A DNA stretch of 64,000 nucleotides from RBG-16-66-20 sp964564865 (GTDB lineage Bacteria; Pseudomonadota; Gammaproteobacteria; Burkholderiales; SG8-39), in NCBI GenBank assembly GCA_964564865.1, contig CAZMDA010000002.1, positions 1 to 64,000 of the forward strand. The letters are read 5' to 3'. Each line of letters begins with the position of its first letter. Within the stretch, counting starts at the first letter, position 1. The notes under the pieces were generated by a model. The model did no database searches. It was not told where the DNA came from and saw only the letters and a program-made list of their open reading frames with translations. Positions 27,363 to 36,922 of this stretch are shown one piece after another. A program made the translations under genes and the position numbers.

Positions 27363-28371
27363 ACGGGTAGGCGAGCTGGCCGAGGTAATCCTCCGGCGGC
27401 TGGAAATTCACGGTGCCGTAGCGCTTCGGCCAGTGCGCCGGCTGGTGCGCGGTGCCGAAGGCGAGGTCCCACAGCGGCAGGAAGCCGGCGAAGTTCTTGT
27501 CCAGGCCTTCCTCGTCCGAGGTGTGGTGCCAGTGGTGGTACTCGGGCGTGGCGAGCAGCCAGCGCAGGTAGGGGAAGCGCCAGCGCAGGTTGGCGTGGAT
27601 GAACACGGCGTGGAAGGACACGAACGCCACGTAGGCCACCAGGGCCGCCTGCGAGAAGCCCAGGATGAACACCGGCAGGAAGCCCGCGGCGCGGGTCGCC
27701 AGCACGTCGACCGGATGCATGCGCGAGCCCGCCAGCCAGTCCATCTCGCGGCTGGAGTGGTGGATGGCATGGAAGCTCCACAGCCAGGGCACCTGGTGGA
27801 AGGCGCGGTGCACCCAGTAGACGACGAAGTCCACCGCCAGCAGGATCTGGACGAACTGCAGCCACACCGGCTGCGCGGCGACGGACTTCTGGAACTCGAA
27901 GCTCACCGCCCAGGCGAACAGCGCCTGCGCGGGGATCATGGCCGCGAACGTGAGCAGCTGCACCCCGGCGTGGCTGACGAAGAAATGCTTCAGGTCGGTC
28001 TGCCAGCCGGTGCGGAAGATGCGCTGCCGGCGCAGGGCGAACATCCGCTCCAGCGGGATGAACAGCAACCCCAGCACCAGCAGCTCCAGCACGAAGTAGT
28101 CCAGCCCGGCGCTGACGGCCGCGGGGCCGGTCTCCACCGAATCCGTGAAGCGCATCGCGAGCGCGACGCAGGCGAGCGCCATGCCGAGGATCCCGTGCAG
28201 GCGGGAGCGGAGCAGGAAAAGACTGGCGGCGCCCAGGAGGAACGTGGCGACGATGCTCGACCACAGGATGCCGCGGAACAGGTCCAGGTTCGCCTTGTAG
28301 AACGGCAGCGCGTCCCTGGTCACCAGCAGGTCGGGAAACAGGAAGCAGAACTCGGCCAGCACGCTCAGCAC
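27328..28371 (-). CDS. Sterol desaturase/fatty acid hydroxylase-family membrane protein
   Basis: The protein has several membrane helices and the histidine boxes HRAFH, HAIHHS and HWHHT of non-heme diiron membrane hydroxylases and desaturases. The GTG at 28371 gives 347 residues, but it cuts into a hydrophobic segment. In-frame CTG codons at 28422 and at 28452 (overlapping the upstream TGA) would complete that helix, so the true start may be non-canonical. The gene directly follows the gentisate-dioxygenase-like gene. The substrate is unknown. Confidence 0.8.
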   Translation of the reverse strand: MLSVLAEFCFLFPDLLVTRDALPFYKANLDLFRGILWSSIVATFLLGAASLFLLRSRLHGILGMALACVALAMRFTDSVETGPAAVSAGLDYFVLELLVLGLLFIPLERMFALRRQRIFRTGWQTDLKHFFVSHAGVQLLTFAAMIPAQALFAWAVSFEFQKSVAAQPVWLQFVQILLAVDFVVYWVHRAFHQVPWLWSFHAIHHSSREMDWLAGSRMHPVDVLATRAAGFLPVFILGFSQAALVAYVAFVSFHAVFIHANLRWRFPYLRWLLATPEYHHWHHTSDEEGLDKNFAGFLPLWDLAFGTAHQPAHWPKRYGTVNFQPPEDYLGQLAYPFRRRKNRTPYG

Positions 28372-28448
28372 GCCGAGCAGCCCGGAGGCGACGGCGGCGC
28401 GCTTGCCGAGGGTGATGCGCAGCGCGCGCGATCGGCGGCCGGCAGCCG

Positions 28449-29447
28449 TCAGGCCTTGATCTCCCAGTCTTCGCGGTACAGGCCCAGGGCGCGCATCGCC
28501 GGGAAGTCGTTGAACGAGAACAGCACCGACTCCTCGTGCGCGCCATGGCGGTAGGGCGCCCACGAAGGCACGCAGAAAATGTCCTTCTCCTGCCATTCGA
28601 AACGCTGGTCCCCGACCTCGGACCAGCCGCTGCCCGAAGCCACCTGGTAGATGACGCTTCCGGTATGCCGCACCTGTTCTCCGGCGGTGCCTTTCTTCAA
28701 CAACTCCAGCCGCGCGCCCATGGTCGGCATCACCGGGCCGTTGGTGAGCGGGTTGCGGTACTCGTGGACGGCGCCGTCCCGCTTCAGCGCGGCGTAGCTC
28801 TCGTCCCACTTGTAGAGGAAGACGGGCGAGTAGGGCTTCGACCAGCCTTCGCGCGAAAGCACGGACGGCGTCTGAACGGTTTGCGGATGCACCTGGTAAA
28901 AGTTCGCGTCGAGCGAATTCATCAACGGGATGTCGAGCCCGTCCTGCCAGGTGCACTGCGTCCCATCGGCCTCGACGCCATGGTCGTGCCAGGTGCCGTT
29001 GGGCGTGAGCACGAAATCGCGCGCGCCCAGCGCCAGCCGCTCGCCGTCCACCACGGTGTAGGCGCCGCGCCCTTCCATGACGAAGCGCAGCGCCGAGGCC
29101 TGGTGGCGGTGCGCCGAGGTGAACTCGCCCGGGTTCATGACCTGCACCCCGGTGTAGAGCAGGCCGGCCGCGGCGCTCCATTCCCTGCGGCCCGGGTTGA
29201 CCAGCATCACGACGCGGCGCGCCGCCTTCTCCGCGGAGACCAGCGCCGCCGCGCGCCGGACCGCGGGCTCGACGTCGCGCCATTTCCAGTGCATCGGCAC
29301 CGACTTCGGCTGGGGGAACCAGGGCTCGATCTCGTTGGCGACGTTCCACAGCGCGCCGAGGTTCCGCGCCTCGAGCTCGGCGTAGTAGGCCTCCAGTTCC
29401 GGGGTGTCCTCGACGTTGGCCCGGCCGATGACGTTCTCGCGTTTCAT
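28449..29447 (-). CDS. Gentisate 1,2-dioxygenase-like bicupin
   Basis: The 332-residue bicupin has first-cupin iron ligands in SAHRHQAS (H113, H115) and the later WHDHG (H154, H156). The family opens the ring of gentisate, salicylate or 1-hydroxy-2-naphthoate using Fe(II) and O2. The YTGVQVMNPGEFTSAHRHQ region is the gentisate dioxygenase pattern. No maleylpyruvate isomerase or fumarylpyruvate hydrolase is adjacent. The divergent neighbour is a HAAT-type binding protein gene, which fits aromatic acid uptake. Confidence 0.85.
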   Translation of the reverse strand: MKRENVIGRANVEDTPELEAYYAELEARNLGALWNVANEIEPWFPQPKSVPMHWKWRDVEPAVRRAAALVSAEKAARRVVMLVNPGRREWSAAAGLLYTGVQVMNPGEFTSAHRHQASALRFVMEGRGAYTVVDGERLALGARDFVLTPNGTWHDHGVEADGTQCTWQDGLDIPLMNSLDANFYQVHPQTVQTPSVLSREGWSKPYSPVFLYKWDESYAALKRDGAVHEYRNPLTNGPVMPTMGARLELLKKGTAGEQVRHTGSVIYQVASGSGWSEVGDQRFEWQEKDIFCVPSWAPYRHGAHEESVLFSFNDFPAMRALGLYREDWEIKA

Positions 29448-29462
29448 GCGTTATGTTGCCAA

Positions 29463-29492
29463 TTGGGCGCCCCGAAGGGCTTCGATTATACT
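29463..29492 (+). promoter_or_regulatory. Candidate sigma70 promoter of the ABC transporter operon
   Basis: TTGGGC (29463-29468), an 18-nt spacer and TATACT (29487-29492) lie in the 72-bp gap between the divergent cupin and binding-protein genes. The predicted start is about 20 nt before the GTG and leaves a perfect SD in the leader. Confidence 0.45.
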
Positions 29493-29519
29493 AGCCGCCT
29501 GATTTCAAAGGAGGAAACC

Positions 29520-30716
29520 GTGCGCAACCCCCGCAAACTCATTGGCAAGGCCGTCATTGCCGGCATCGTCGGCTCGCTGTTCGCCGCCGCGCCCGCGCTG
29601 GCGCAGCAGAAAGCGGTCAAGATCGGCTTCATCACCACGCTGTCCGGCCCGCAGGGCGTGATCGGCAACGACATGCGCAACTCGGTGGAGCTGGCGCTGG
29701 ACCACCTCGGCCGCAAGGTCGGCGGGCTGCCCGTCGAGGTGATCTACGGCGACGACCAGGTCAAGCCCGACGTGGGCAAGCAGGTGGCCGACGAGATGCT
29801 GAAGAAGCACCAGGTCAACTTCGTCGCCGGCGTCATCTGGTCGAACGTGATGCTCGCGGTGGCGCCCACGGTGACCTCGGCCGGCACCCTCATGGTCGGC
29901 ACCAACGCCGGGCCCAACCAGCTCGCGGGCAAGGACTGCAACGAGCGCTACTTCACCACCTCCTGGCAGAACGACCAGACGCCCGAGGCGATGGGCAAGT
30001 ACATGCAGGACGCCGGCATCAACGACGTCTACCTGATGGCGCCCAACTACGCCGCCGGCAAGGACATGATCAACGGCTTCAAGCGCTACTTCAAGGGCCG
30101 GATCGTGGACGAGGTCTACACGCGCCTGGGCCAGACCGACTACCAGGCCGAGCTCTCGCAGCTGCGCGCGAAGAACCCGAAGGCGGTGTTCGTGTTCTAT
30201 CCCGGCGGCATGGGCATCTCGTTCCTGCGCCAGTACTCCGAGGCCGGCCTGCGCGGCCAGTTCCCGCTGTACTCGGTGTACACCGTGGACGAGCTCTCCA
30301 TCCCCGCGGTCAAGCACGCGGCGCTGGGCCAGCTGGAGACGCGCTACTGGAGCCCGGACCTGAAGAACCCGGCCAACCAGAAGTTCGTCGGCGACTACCA
30401 GAAGAAGCACGGCAAGCTGCCCTCGTTCTACGGCGCGCAGAGCTACGACGGCATCATGCTGATCGACTCCGCGGTCAAGGCGGTGAAGGGCAACCTCGCC
30501 GACCAGAAGGGGATGATCGCGGCGATGCGCAAGGCGGACTTCCCCTCCACCCGCGGCAAGTTCACCTACAACGTCAACCACCACCCGATCCAGAACTTCT
30601 ACCTGCTCAAGGCGGTCGCCGGGCCGGCGGGCAAGGACCCGGTGATGGAGATCCAGAAGACGGTGTTCGCCAACCACAAGGATTCCTTCTACAAGGAATG
30701 CCCGATGAAGTGGTAG
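29520..30716 (+). CDS. HAAT/Liv-type ABC transporter substrate-binding protein
   Basis: The 398-residue protein starts at GTG, 5 nt after a full AAAGGAGG. It has a signal peptide ending PALAQQ and a Leu/Ile/Val-type periplasmic binding fold (KIGFITTLSGPQGVIGNDMRN...). Several relatives near catabolic genes bind aromatic acids, urea or amides rather than branched amino acids. A strong intrinsic terminator follows and precedes the permease genes, which fits high expression of the binding protein relative to the membrane parts. Confidence 0.93.
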   Translation: MRNPRKLIGKAVIAGIVGSLFAAAPALAQQKAVKIGFITTLSGPQGVIGNDMRNSVELALDHLGRKVGGLPVEVIYGDDQVKPDVGKQVADEMLKKHQVNFVAGVIWSNVMLAVAPTVTSAGTLMVGTNAGPNQLAGKDCNERYFTTSWQNDQTPEAMGKYMQDAGINDVYLMAPNYAAGKDMINGFKRYFKGRIVDEVYTRLGQTDYQAELSQLRAKNPKAVFVFYPGGMGISFLRQYSEAGLRGQFPLYSVYTVDELSIPAVKHAALGQLETRYWSPDLKNPANQKFVGDYQKKHGKLPSFYGAQSYDGIMLIDSAVKAVKGNLADQKGMIAAMRKADFPSTRGKFTYNVNHHPIQNFYLLKAVAGPAGKDPVMEIQKTVFANHKDSFYKECPMKW

Positions 30717-30737
30717 GCCGGGCACGCCGGGCCTGAC

Positions 30738-30768
30738 GGGGGCGCGGGCGACCGCGCCCCGTTTTTTT
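30738..30768 (+). terminator. Intrinsic terminator/attenuator between binding protein and permeases
   Basis: A 9-bp G+C stem (GGGGCGCGG with CCGCGCCCC, GCGA loop) at 30739-30760 is followed by G and seven T at 30762-30768. The permease ATG is at 30770, so the T-tract occupies the usual SD position. Confidence 0.85.
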
Positions 30769-30769
30769 C

Positions 30770-31684
30770 ATGATCCTCTACCTCGAACAGATCCTGAACG
30801 GCCTGCAGCTGGGGGTGATGCTGTTCCTCATGGCAGCGGGCCTCACGCTGGTGTTCGGCATCATGAACCTGGTCAACCTGGCGCACGGCGCGCTGTACAT
30901 GGTCGGCGCCTACCTGGCGACCTACTTCTTCCAGGCCACGGGGTCGTTCGTGCTCGGGGTCGCGCTCGCGCTGGCCGGCACGCTGGCGGTCGGGATCGTC
31001 ACCGAGCTGGTGGCGCTGCGCACCCTGTACGAGCGCGACCACCTCGACCAGGTGCTGGCCACCTTCGGCTTGATCCTGATCTTCAACGAGCTGGTGGCGA
31101 TGCTGTGGGGCCGGGCGGCGATCTACAGCTCGCTGCCGGAGTACCTCCAGGGCCATGTCGAGCTGGTGGCCGGGCTGCGCTATCCCCTGTACCGGCTCCT
31201 GATCATCATCGTCGGCCTGCTGGTGGCCGCCGGGCTGTGGTACGTGGTGGTGCGCACGCGCCTGGGCATGCTGATCCGCGCCGGCGCCTCCAACCGCACC
31301 ATGGTGGCGGCGCTGGGGATCAACATCCGGCTGCTGTACACGCTGGTGTTCGGGTTCGGCGCCGCGCTGGCGGGCCTGGCCGGCATCATGGCCGGGCCGA
31401 TCTACGCGGTGCAGCCCGGCATGGGCGAGCTGGTGCTGATCCAGGTGTTTGTGGTCATCGTCATCGGCGGCATCGGCTCCATCCGCGGCGCCCTCGCCGG
31501 GGCGGTGATCGTCGGCGTGGTGGACACGCTGGGGCGCGCGTTCCTGAAGCCGATGCTGGCGACGATCACCACGCCCAGCGCCGCCGACGCCGCGGGCCCG
31601 GCCCTCGCCTCGATGCTGATCTACCTCCTGATGGCGGTGGTGCTGGCGCTGCGGCCCGAAGGCCTGTTCCCCTCGCGCGCATGA
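30770..31684 (+). CDS. Branched-chain-type ABC transporter permease (LivH-like)
   Basis: The 304-residue permease has eight or so membrane helices and the LivH pattern NGLQLGVMLFLMAAGLTLVF and GIMNLVNLAHGALYMVGAY at the N-terminus. It forms the inner-membrane channel with the LivM-like partner. The ATG comes 1 nt after a terminator T-tract and has no SD, so expression depends on readthrough and weak initiation. Confidence 0.92.
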   Translation: MILYLEQILNGLQLGVMLFLMAAGLTLVFGIMNLVNLAHGALYMVGAYLATYFFQATGSFVLGVALALAGTLAVGIVTELVALRTLYERDHLDQVLATFGLILIFNELVAMLWGRAAIYSSLPEYLQGHVELVAGLRYPLYRLLIIIVGLLVAAGLWYVVVRTRLGMLIRAGASNRTMVAALGINIRLLYTLVFGFGAALAGLAGIMAGPIYAVQPGMGELVLIQVFVVIVIGGIGSIRGALAGAVIVGVVDTLGRAFLKPMLATITTPSAADAAGPALASMLIYLLMAVVLALRPEGLFPSRA

Positions 31685-31694
31685 GGCAGACCGC

Positions 31695-32658
31695 ATGATG
31701 CCCTCGCCGCGCACCGCCGCTTTGCTCGCGGTGCTGCTGCTACTGGCGGCGGTGCCGCCGCTCGCCGCCGCCTTCAACCAGCCGTTCTACCTGGACTTGT
31801 TCCGGCGCATCATGATCTTCGCCATCGCGGCGGCGTCCCTGAACCTGATCCTGGGCTACGGCGGGATGGTGTCCTTCGGCCACGCCGCGTACCTGGGCAT
31901 CGGCGCCTACGCGGTCGGCGTGCTGGCGCACCACGGCATCTACAGCGGCTGGCTGCAGTGGGCGGTGGCGATCGGCGCCTCGGCGCTGGTCGCGCTGGTC
32001 ATCGGCGCGGTCTCGATCCGCACCAGCGGCATCTACTTCATCATGATCACGCTCGCCTTCACCCAGATGCTGTATTACCTGGGCATCTCGATCGAGGAGT
32101 ACGGCGGCGACGACGGCATGCGGGTGGCGAAGCTGTCCCAGTTCGACGGCCTGGTCGACCTCTCCAGCCCGGCCGCGTTCTACTACCTGGTGCTCGCGCT
32201 GCTGGGGCTCGTCCTGCTGCTGGTGCACCGGCTGGTGAACTCGCGCTTCGGCATGCTGATCCGCGCCGCGAAATCCAACGAGGCGCGCACCCGCGCCATC
32301 GGCTTCTCCCCGTACCCGTACCGGCTGGCGGCGTTCGTCATCGCCGGCGCGATCTGCGGCCTCGCCGGGGCGCTGCTGGTGAACCAGACCGCGTACCTGA
32401 CGCCGGAGTTCATGAACTGGACGCGCTCGGGCGAGCTGATGTTCATGGTGATCCTGGGCGGCATGGGCACCACCGCCGGGCCCCTGTTCGGCGCCGCCGC
32501 GCTGCTGCTGCTGGAGGACCTGCTGCAGGGCTGGTCGGTGCTGCCCAAGCTGGTGCACGAGTACTGGCAGTTCTACCTCGGCATTGTCCTGGTGCTGGTG
32601 GTGCTGTTCGCCAAGCGCGGGCTCGCGGGGCTGCTGCGCGGCAGCCGGGACGGCGCCG

Positions 32659-32666
<8 letters not shown>
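31695..32666 (+). CDS. Branched-chain-type ABC transporter permease (LivM-like)
   Basis: The 323-residue permease has ten or so helices and the LivM signature ASLNLILGYGGMVSFGHAAYLGIGAYA. It begins 10 bp after the LivH-like gene and overlaps the ATPase gene by 8 bp. Together with its neighbours it makes a complete five-gene importer. Confidence 0.92.
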
Positions 32667-33419
<753 letters not shown>

Positions 33420-33420
<1 letters not shown>

Positions 33421-34121
33421 TGCTCGCCGTCGAGGGCCTGGAGACCAGCTACGGCCTGTCGCAGGTGCTGTTCGGCGTCGACCTGAAGGTCGACGCCGGC
33501 GAGGTGGTCACCCTGCTGGGCCGCAACGGCATGGGCAAGACCACCACCGTGAACAGCATCATGGGCATCGTCCGGGGCCGGGCCGGGAAGGTGGCCTTCG
33601 AGGGCCGCGAGCTGCGCGGCGTCGCCTCCTACAAGGTGGCGCAGGCGGGCCTGGGCCTGGTGCCGGAGGGCCGGCAGGTGTTCCCCAACCTCACGGTGCG
33701 CGAGAACCTGGTCGCCACGGCGGCCAACCGCACCGGCCGCGCCTCGCCCTGGACGCTGGAGCGGGTGTACGCGCTGTTCCCGAACCTGCGCGAACGGGCC
33801 GCGAACTACGGCAACCAGCTCTCCGGCGGCGAGCAGCAGATGCTCGCCATCGGCCGCGCGCTCATGACCAACCCGAAGCTGCTGATCCTGGACGAGGCCA
33901 CCGAGGGCCTCGCGCCGCTGATCCGCAACGACATCTACCGTTCCATCGCCGCGCTCAAGGACGAGGGCCTGTCCATCCTGGTGATCGACAAGGACGTCAA
34001 GGCGCTGACGCGCGTCGCCGACCGGCACTACGTGCTGGAGAAGGGCAAGGTGGTCTGGAGCGGCACCTCGCCGGAACTGGCGGCGCAGGAAGACCTCCAG
34101 CACCGCTACCTCGGCGTGTAG
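33420..34121 (+). CDS. ABC transporter ATP-binding protein (LivF-like)
   Basis: The 233-residue ATPase has Walker A GRNGMGKTT, signature LSGGEQQMLAIGRAL and Walker B LLILDEATEGLAP. It pairs with the LivG-like ATPase. The usual H-loop position reads VIDKDVKAL rather than a histidine (VEQN or VEHD in most relatives), which is seen in some LivF proteins. Last gene of the importer. Confidence 0.93.
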
Positions 34122-34126
34122 GACCT

Positions 34127-35512
34127 TCAGTACAGCTCGAAGTACTCGCGCTGTTCCCAGTCGGTGACTTCGAGGTTGAAGCGCGCGATCTCGGCTTCCT
34201 TGATGCGGCAGAAGTAGTCGACGAAGGTCGCGCCGACGCCTTCCTTGAGCGCTTCGTCCCCGCGCAACGCGCCGATGGCATCCTCCAGCGAAGCCGGCAG
34301 CGCCTTGCCGCGCTTGTCGTAGGGCGTCTCGGCCGGCGGGCCGGGGTCGAGCCTGCGCTTCACGCCGTCCATGCCCGCCACGATCTGCGAGGCGAAGTAG
34401 AGGTACGGGTTGGCCGCCGGCTCGCCGATGCGGTTCTCGATGCGCGAGGCGGGGTCGCCCGGCCCGCCCAGCACGCGGATCATGACGCCGCGGTTGTCCC
34501 GGCCCCAGAGGATGCTGTCCGGGGCGAGGGCATAGGGCCGGTAGCGCTTGTAGCCGTTGATGGTGGGCGTGGAGAACACGGCGCTCGCGCGCGCATGCTC
34601 GATCAGGCCGCCCAGGAACTGCATGCCGAGCGGCGACAGGACCGCGCCCGCGCCCGGCATGAAGGCGTTGCCGCCATCGGCCGCGCGCAGCGACTGGTGC
34701 AGGTGCCAGCCGCTGGACATCAGGTTCGGCAGCTTGGGCCGGCACATGAACGTGGCGTGGTAGCCGTGGCGGCGCAGGATCTGCTTGGTGGCGCTGCGGA
34801 ACAGCACCATGGCGTCGGCCGCCGCGAGGCCGTCCATGGCGCCCAGCGTCACCTCGACCTGGCTCGGGCCGTATTCCATTTCGTAGGAGCGCAGCGGCAG
34901 GCCGAGGCCGGCCAGGTTGGCGCGCAGGATCTCGAGCGCCGCCTCCATCTGGTCGTAGCGCAGCTCGGACAGCAGGTGATAGCCGTTGGCGAGCAGCGCC
35001 ACCTCGGGCGGCGTGCCGGGCTGGCCGGCATCCTCGGGCCGCAGGCGCGGGTCGAGCAGCCGGAAGATGTGGAACTCGATCTCCAGCCCCGCGAGGAAGC
35101 CGTAGCCGGACTGCTTGAGCGCCGCCAGCGACCGGTGCAGCAGCCCGCGCGTGTCGAAGGGCACCGGCTTGCCGTTGGGAAAGCGCAGGTCGCACAGCAC
35201 CCAGCCGGTGCCGGGCGCCCAGGGCAGCACCTTGAAGGTCCGGGGATCGGCCACCATCACCGCGTCGGCCGCGCCCTGCAGCTCGGGAATGTCGAAGCCG
35301 GCGCCGGCGGAGAACACCGGGAACACGGTCTTGCCCGAGGTGTCCTTCATCAGCAGCGAACTGGGGAAGCCGACGCCGTTCGCGAGCGCGGAGGCCACTT
35401 CCGCCGCGGCAACGGCCTTCACGTGCAGCAGGCCGTGCTGGTCCGCGAAGGCGAAGCGCACGGTCTCGAGGCCGCGGGCGGCGACCTCCTTCAGGAGTTC
35501 CTTGGCGTCCAC
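34127..35512 (-). CDS. Glutamine synthetase-like ligase, possibly gamma-glutamylation of an amine
   Basis: The 461-residue protein has the GS beta-grasp and catalytic domains: GLEIEFHIF and YEMEYGPSQVEVTL (metal-binding Glu residues), WHLHQSL, and RIENRIGEPAANPYLYFASQ (ATP and glutamate site). It lacks the adenylylation-loop pattern of the nitrogen-assimilating GlnA. The GTG lies 5 nt after the Rieske oxygenase stop, so both are co-transcribed. Pairing of a GS-like ligase with a Rieske oxygenase recalls aniline catabolism, where the amine is first gamma-glutamylated. The substrate here is inferred only. Confidence 0.82.
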   Translation of the reverse strand: MDAKELLKEVAARGLETVRFAFADQHGLLHVKAVAAAEVASALANGVGFPSSLLMKDTSGKTVFPVFSAGAGFDIPELQGAADAVMVADPRTFKVLPWAPGTGWVLCDLRFPNGKPVPFDTRGLLHRSLAALKQSGYGFLAGLEIEFHIFRLLDPRLRPEDAGQPGTPPEVALLANGYHLLSELRYDQMEAALEILRANLAGLGLPLRSYEMEYGPSQVEVTLGAMDGLAAADAMVLFRSATKQILRRHGYHATFMCRPKLPNLMSSGWHLHQSLRAADGGNAFMPGAGAVLSPLGMQFLGGLIEHARASAVFSTPTINGYKRYRPYALAPDSILWGRDNRGVMIRVLGGPGDPASRIENRIGEPAANPYLYFASQIVAGMDGVKRRLDPGPPAETPYDKRGKALPASLEDAIGALRGDEALKEGVGATFVDYFCRIKEAEIARFNLEVTDWEQREYFELY

Positions 35513-35517
35513 GCGGG

Positions 35518-36834
35518 CTAGGCGGCCTTCGCGTTCCAGGGCGCGCGCGAGCGGCGCGCCGCGTCGGCTTCCTTGTAGTACTCCTCCCAGCGCCCGGTGG
35601 GGCCGATGCCGTCCACCGCCGGCGGCCCGGTGAGCGAGGCGGCCTGCGCGGCGTCCAGCATCATCATCGTCTTCTCGCCCTTCGCGGTCTTGTTGATGGC
35701 ATCCACCAGCAGGCGCCGGTAGAGCACGATGCCCTTGTCGGTGGTGCCGAGGTTCTCCCTGGTGCGGTCGGCGATGCGCCCGGGCGACTCGCAGGCGAAC
35801 TGGTCGTGGATGTTGATGTCGAAGCCCATCCCGGTGTAGGTGGCCTTCCTCTGCTGCTCGGCGTCGAAGCCCCAGCCGGTGTCCCGGTTGTGGACCGGCT
35901 TGTAGTCCGGCGCCGGGTAGGTCTTCAGGCGCTGCTCGCGCATGGTCTTCTTGTCCACCGGCGCGGTGAAGCTGGTGAAGATGGAGAACCAGTAGCAGCC
36001 GTAGTCGTCCACCGGCACGTGCCACTGCGTGATGGTCATCTCCGCGTTCATCGGGATGACGAAGGCCTGCGGGAACAGGATGTGCGTGGAGCGGCCATGC
36101 GTCTTGTGCTCGTCGATGCGGCGCAGCGTGACCAGGCGGATGCCGTAGTCGGTCCTCGCCACCGTGATTTCCGGCCGGTCGTACTCGCGCAGCACCTTGG
36201 TGATGGGGAGCTCGGAATCCGAGGGCCGGCCGCGGAACTGCTTGCCGTAGCTCGCGGCGGGATCCTCGTCCTCGAAGTAGCGGTGCAGGAACGAGGCGTG
36301 CGCGGGGTCGATGCCCACCTCCAGCGCCTGCAGCCAGTTGCAGTCCCAGTAGCCCTTGAAGGCGAAGGTGTGCGATTCCGGCGCGGTGAAGCAGTCGAAG
36401 TGCGGGAACGCCGAGGGCTCGCCGGCGCCCAGCCACGCGAACAGGATGCCGCTGCGCTCCACCACGGGATAGGCGCGCTGCCGGATGTGCTCGCACAGCC
36501 GGCTGCCGGCGGGCTCGGCCGGCGTCTCCAGGCACTTGCCCTCGACGTCGAACAGCCAGCCGTGGAACGCGCAGCGCAGGCCGCCGTCCTCCCGGCGCCC
36601 GTAGGCGAGGTCCGCCTGGCGGTGCGGGCAGCGCCGGTCGAGCAGCCCGTAGCGGCCGCGCTCGTCCCGGAACAGGACGAAGTCCTCGCCCAGCAGCGTG
36701 CGCGCGAGCACCGGGCGGTCGCCCTGGAGCTCGTCCACGAGGGCCACCGGCTGCCAGTAGTTGCGCAGCAGCTTGCCGGCCGGGGTGCCGGGGCCGACGC
36801 GGGTCATGAGGTCGTTCTGTTCGGCGCTGATCAT
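35518..36834 (-). CDS. Rieske-type aromatic ring-hydroxylating oxygenase (phthalate dioxygenase-like)
   Basis: The 438-residue protein from ATG 36834 has Rieske [2Fe-2S] ligands C69, H71, C88 and H91 (CPHR and CAFH). Its catalytic domain has mononuclear iron ligands H179 and H184 in GIDPAHASFLHR, with D176 as the probable electron-bridge residue. The length and order fit the phthalate 4,5-dioxygenase / demethylase group that pairs with a single reductase; no reductase gene is in the window. It is upstream of the GS-like ligase and diverges from a Bug gene. A TATAAT at 36887-36892 (minus strand) is its likely -10. Confidence 0.9.
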   Translation of the reverse strand: MISAEQNDLMTRVGPGTPAGKLLRNYWQPVALVDELQGDRPVLARTLLGEDFVLFRDERGRYGLLDRRCPHRQADLAYGRREDGGLRCAFHGWLFDVEGKCLETPAEPAGSRLCEHIRQRAYPVVERSGILFAWLGAGEPSAFPHFDCFTAPESHTFAFKGYWDCNWLQALEVGIDPAHASFLHRYFEDEDPAASYGKQFRGRPSDSELPITKVLREYDRPEITVARTDYGIRLVTLRRIDEHKTHGRSTHILFPQAFVIPMNAEMTITQWHVPVDDYGCYWFSIFTSFTAPVDKKTMREQRLKTYPAPDYKPVHNRDTGWGFDAEQQRKATYTGMGFDINIHDQFACESPGRIADRTRENLGTTDKGIVLYRRLLVDAINKTAKGEKTMMMLDAAQAASLTGPPAVDGIGPTGRWEEYYKEADAARRSRAPWNAKAA

Positions 36835-36922
36835 GGTTGGCTCGCAAATTGCATCGTCTGCACGCGAAAAACTGCTCGATAATTCCATTATAGACAGGAC
36901 CGATCCCGTCCAAGGAGAACCC

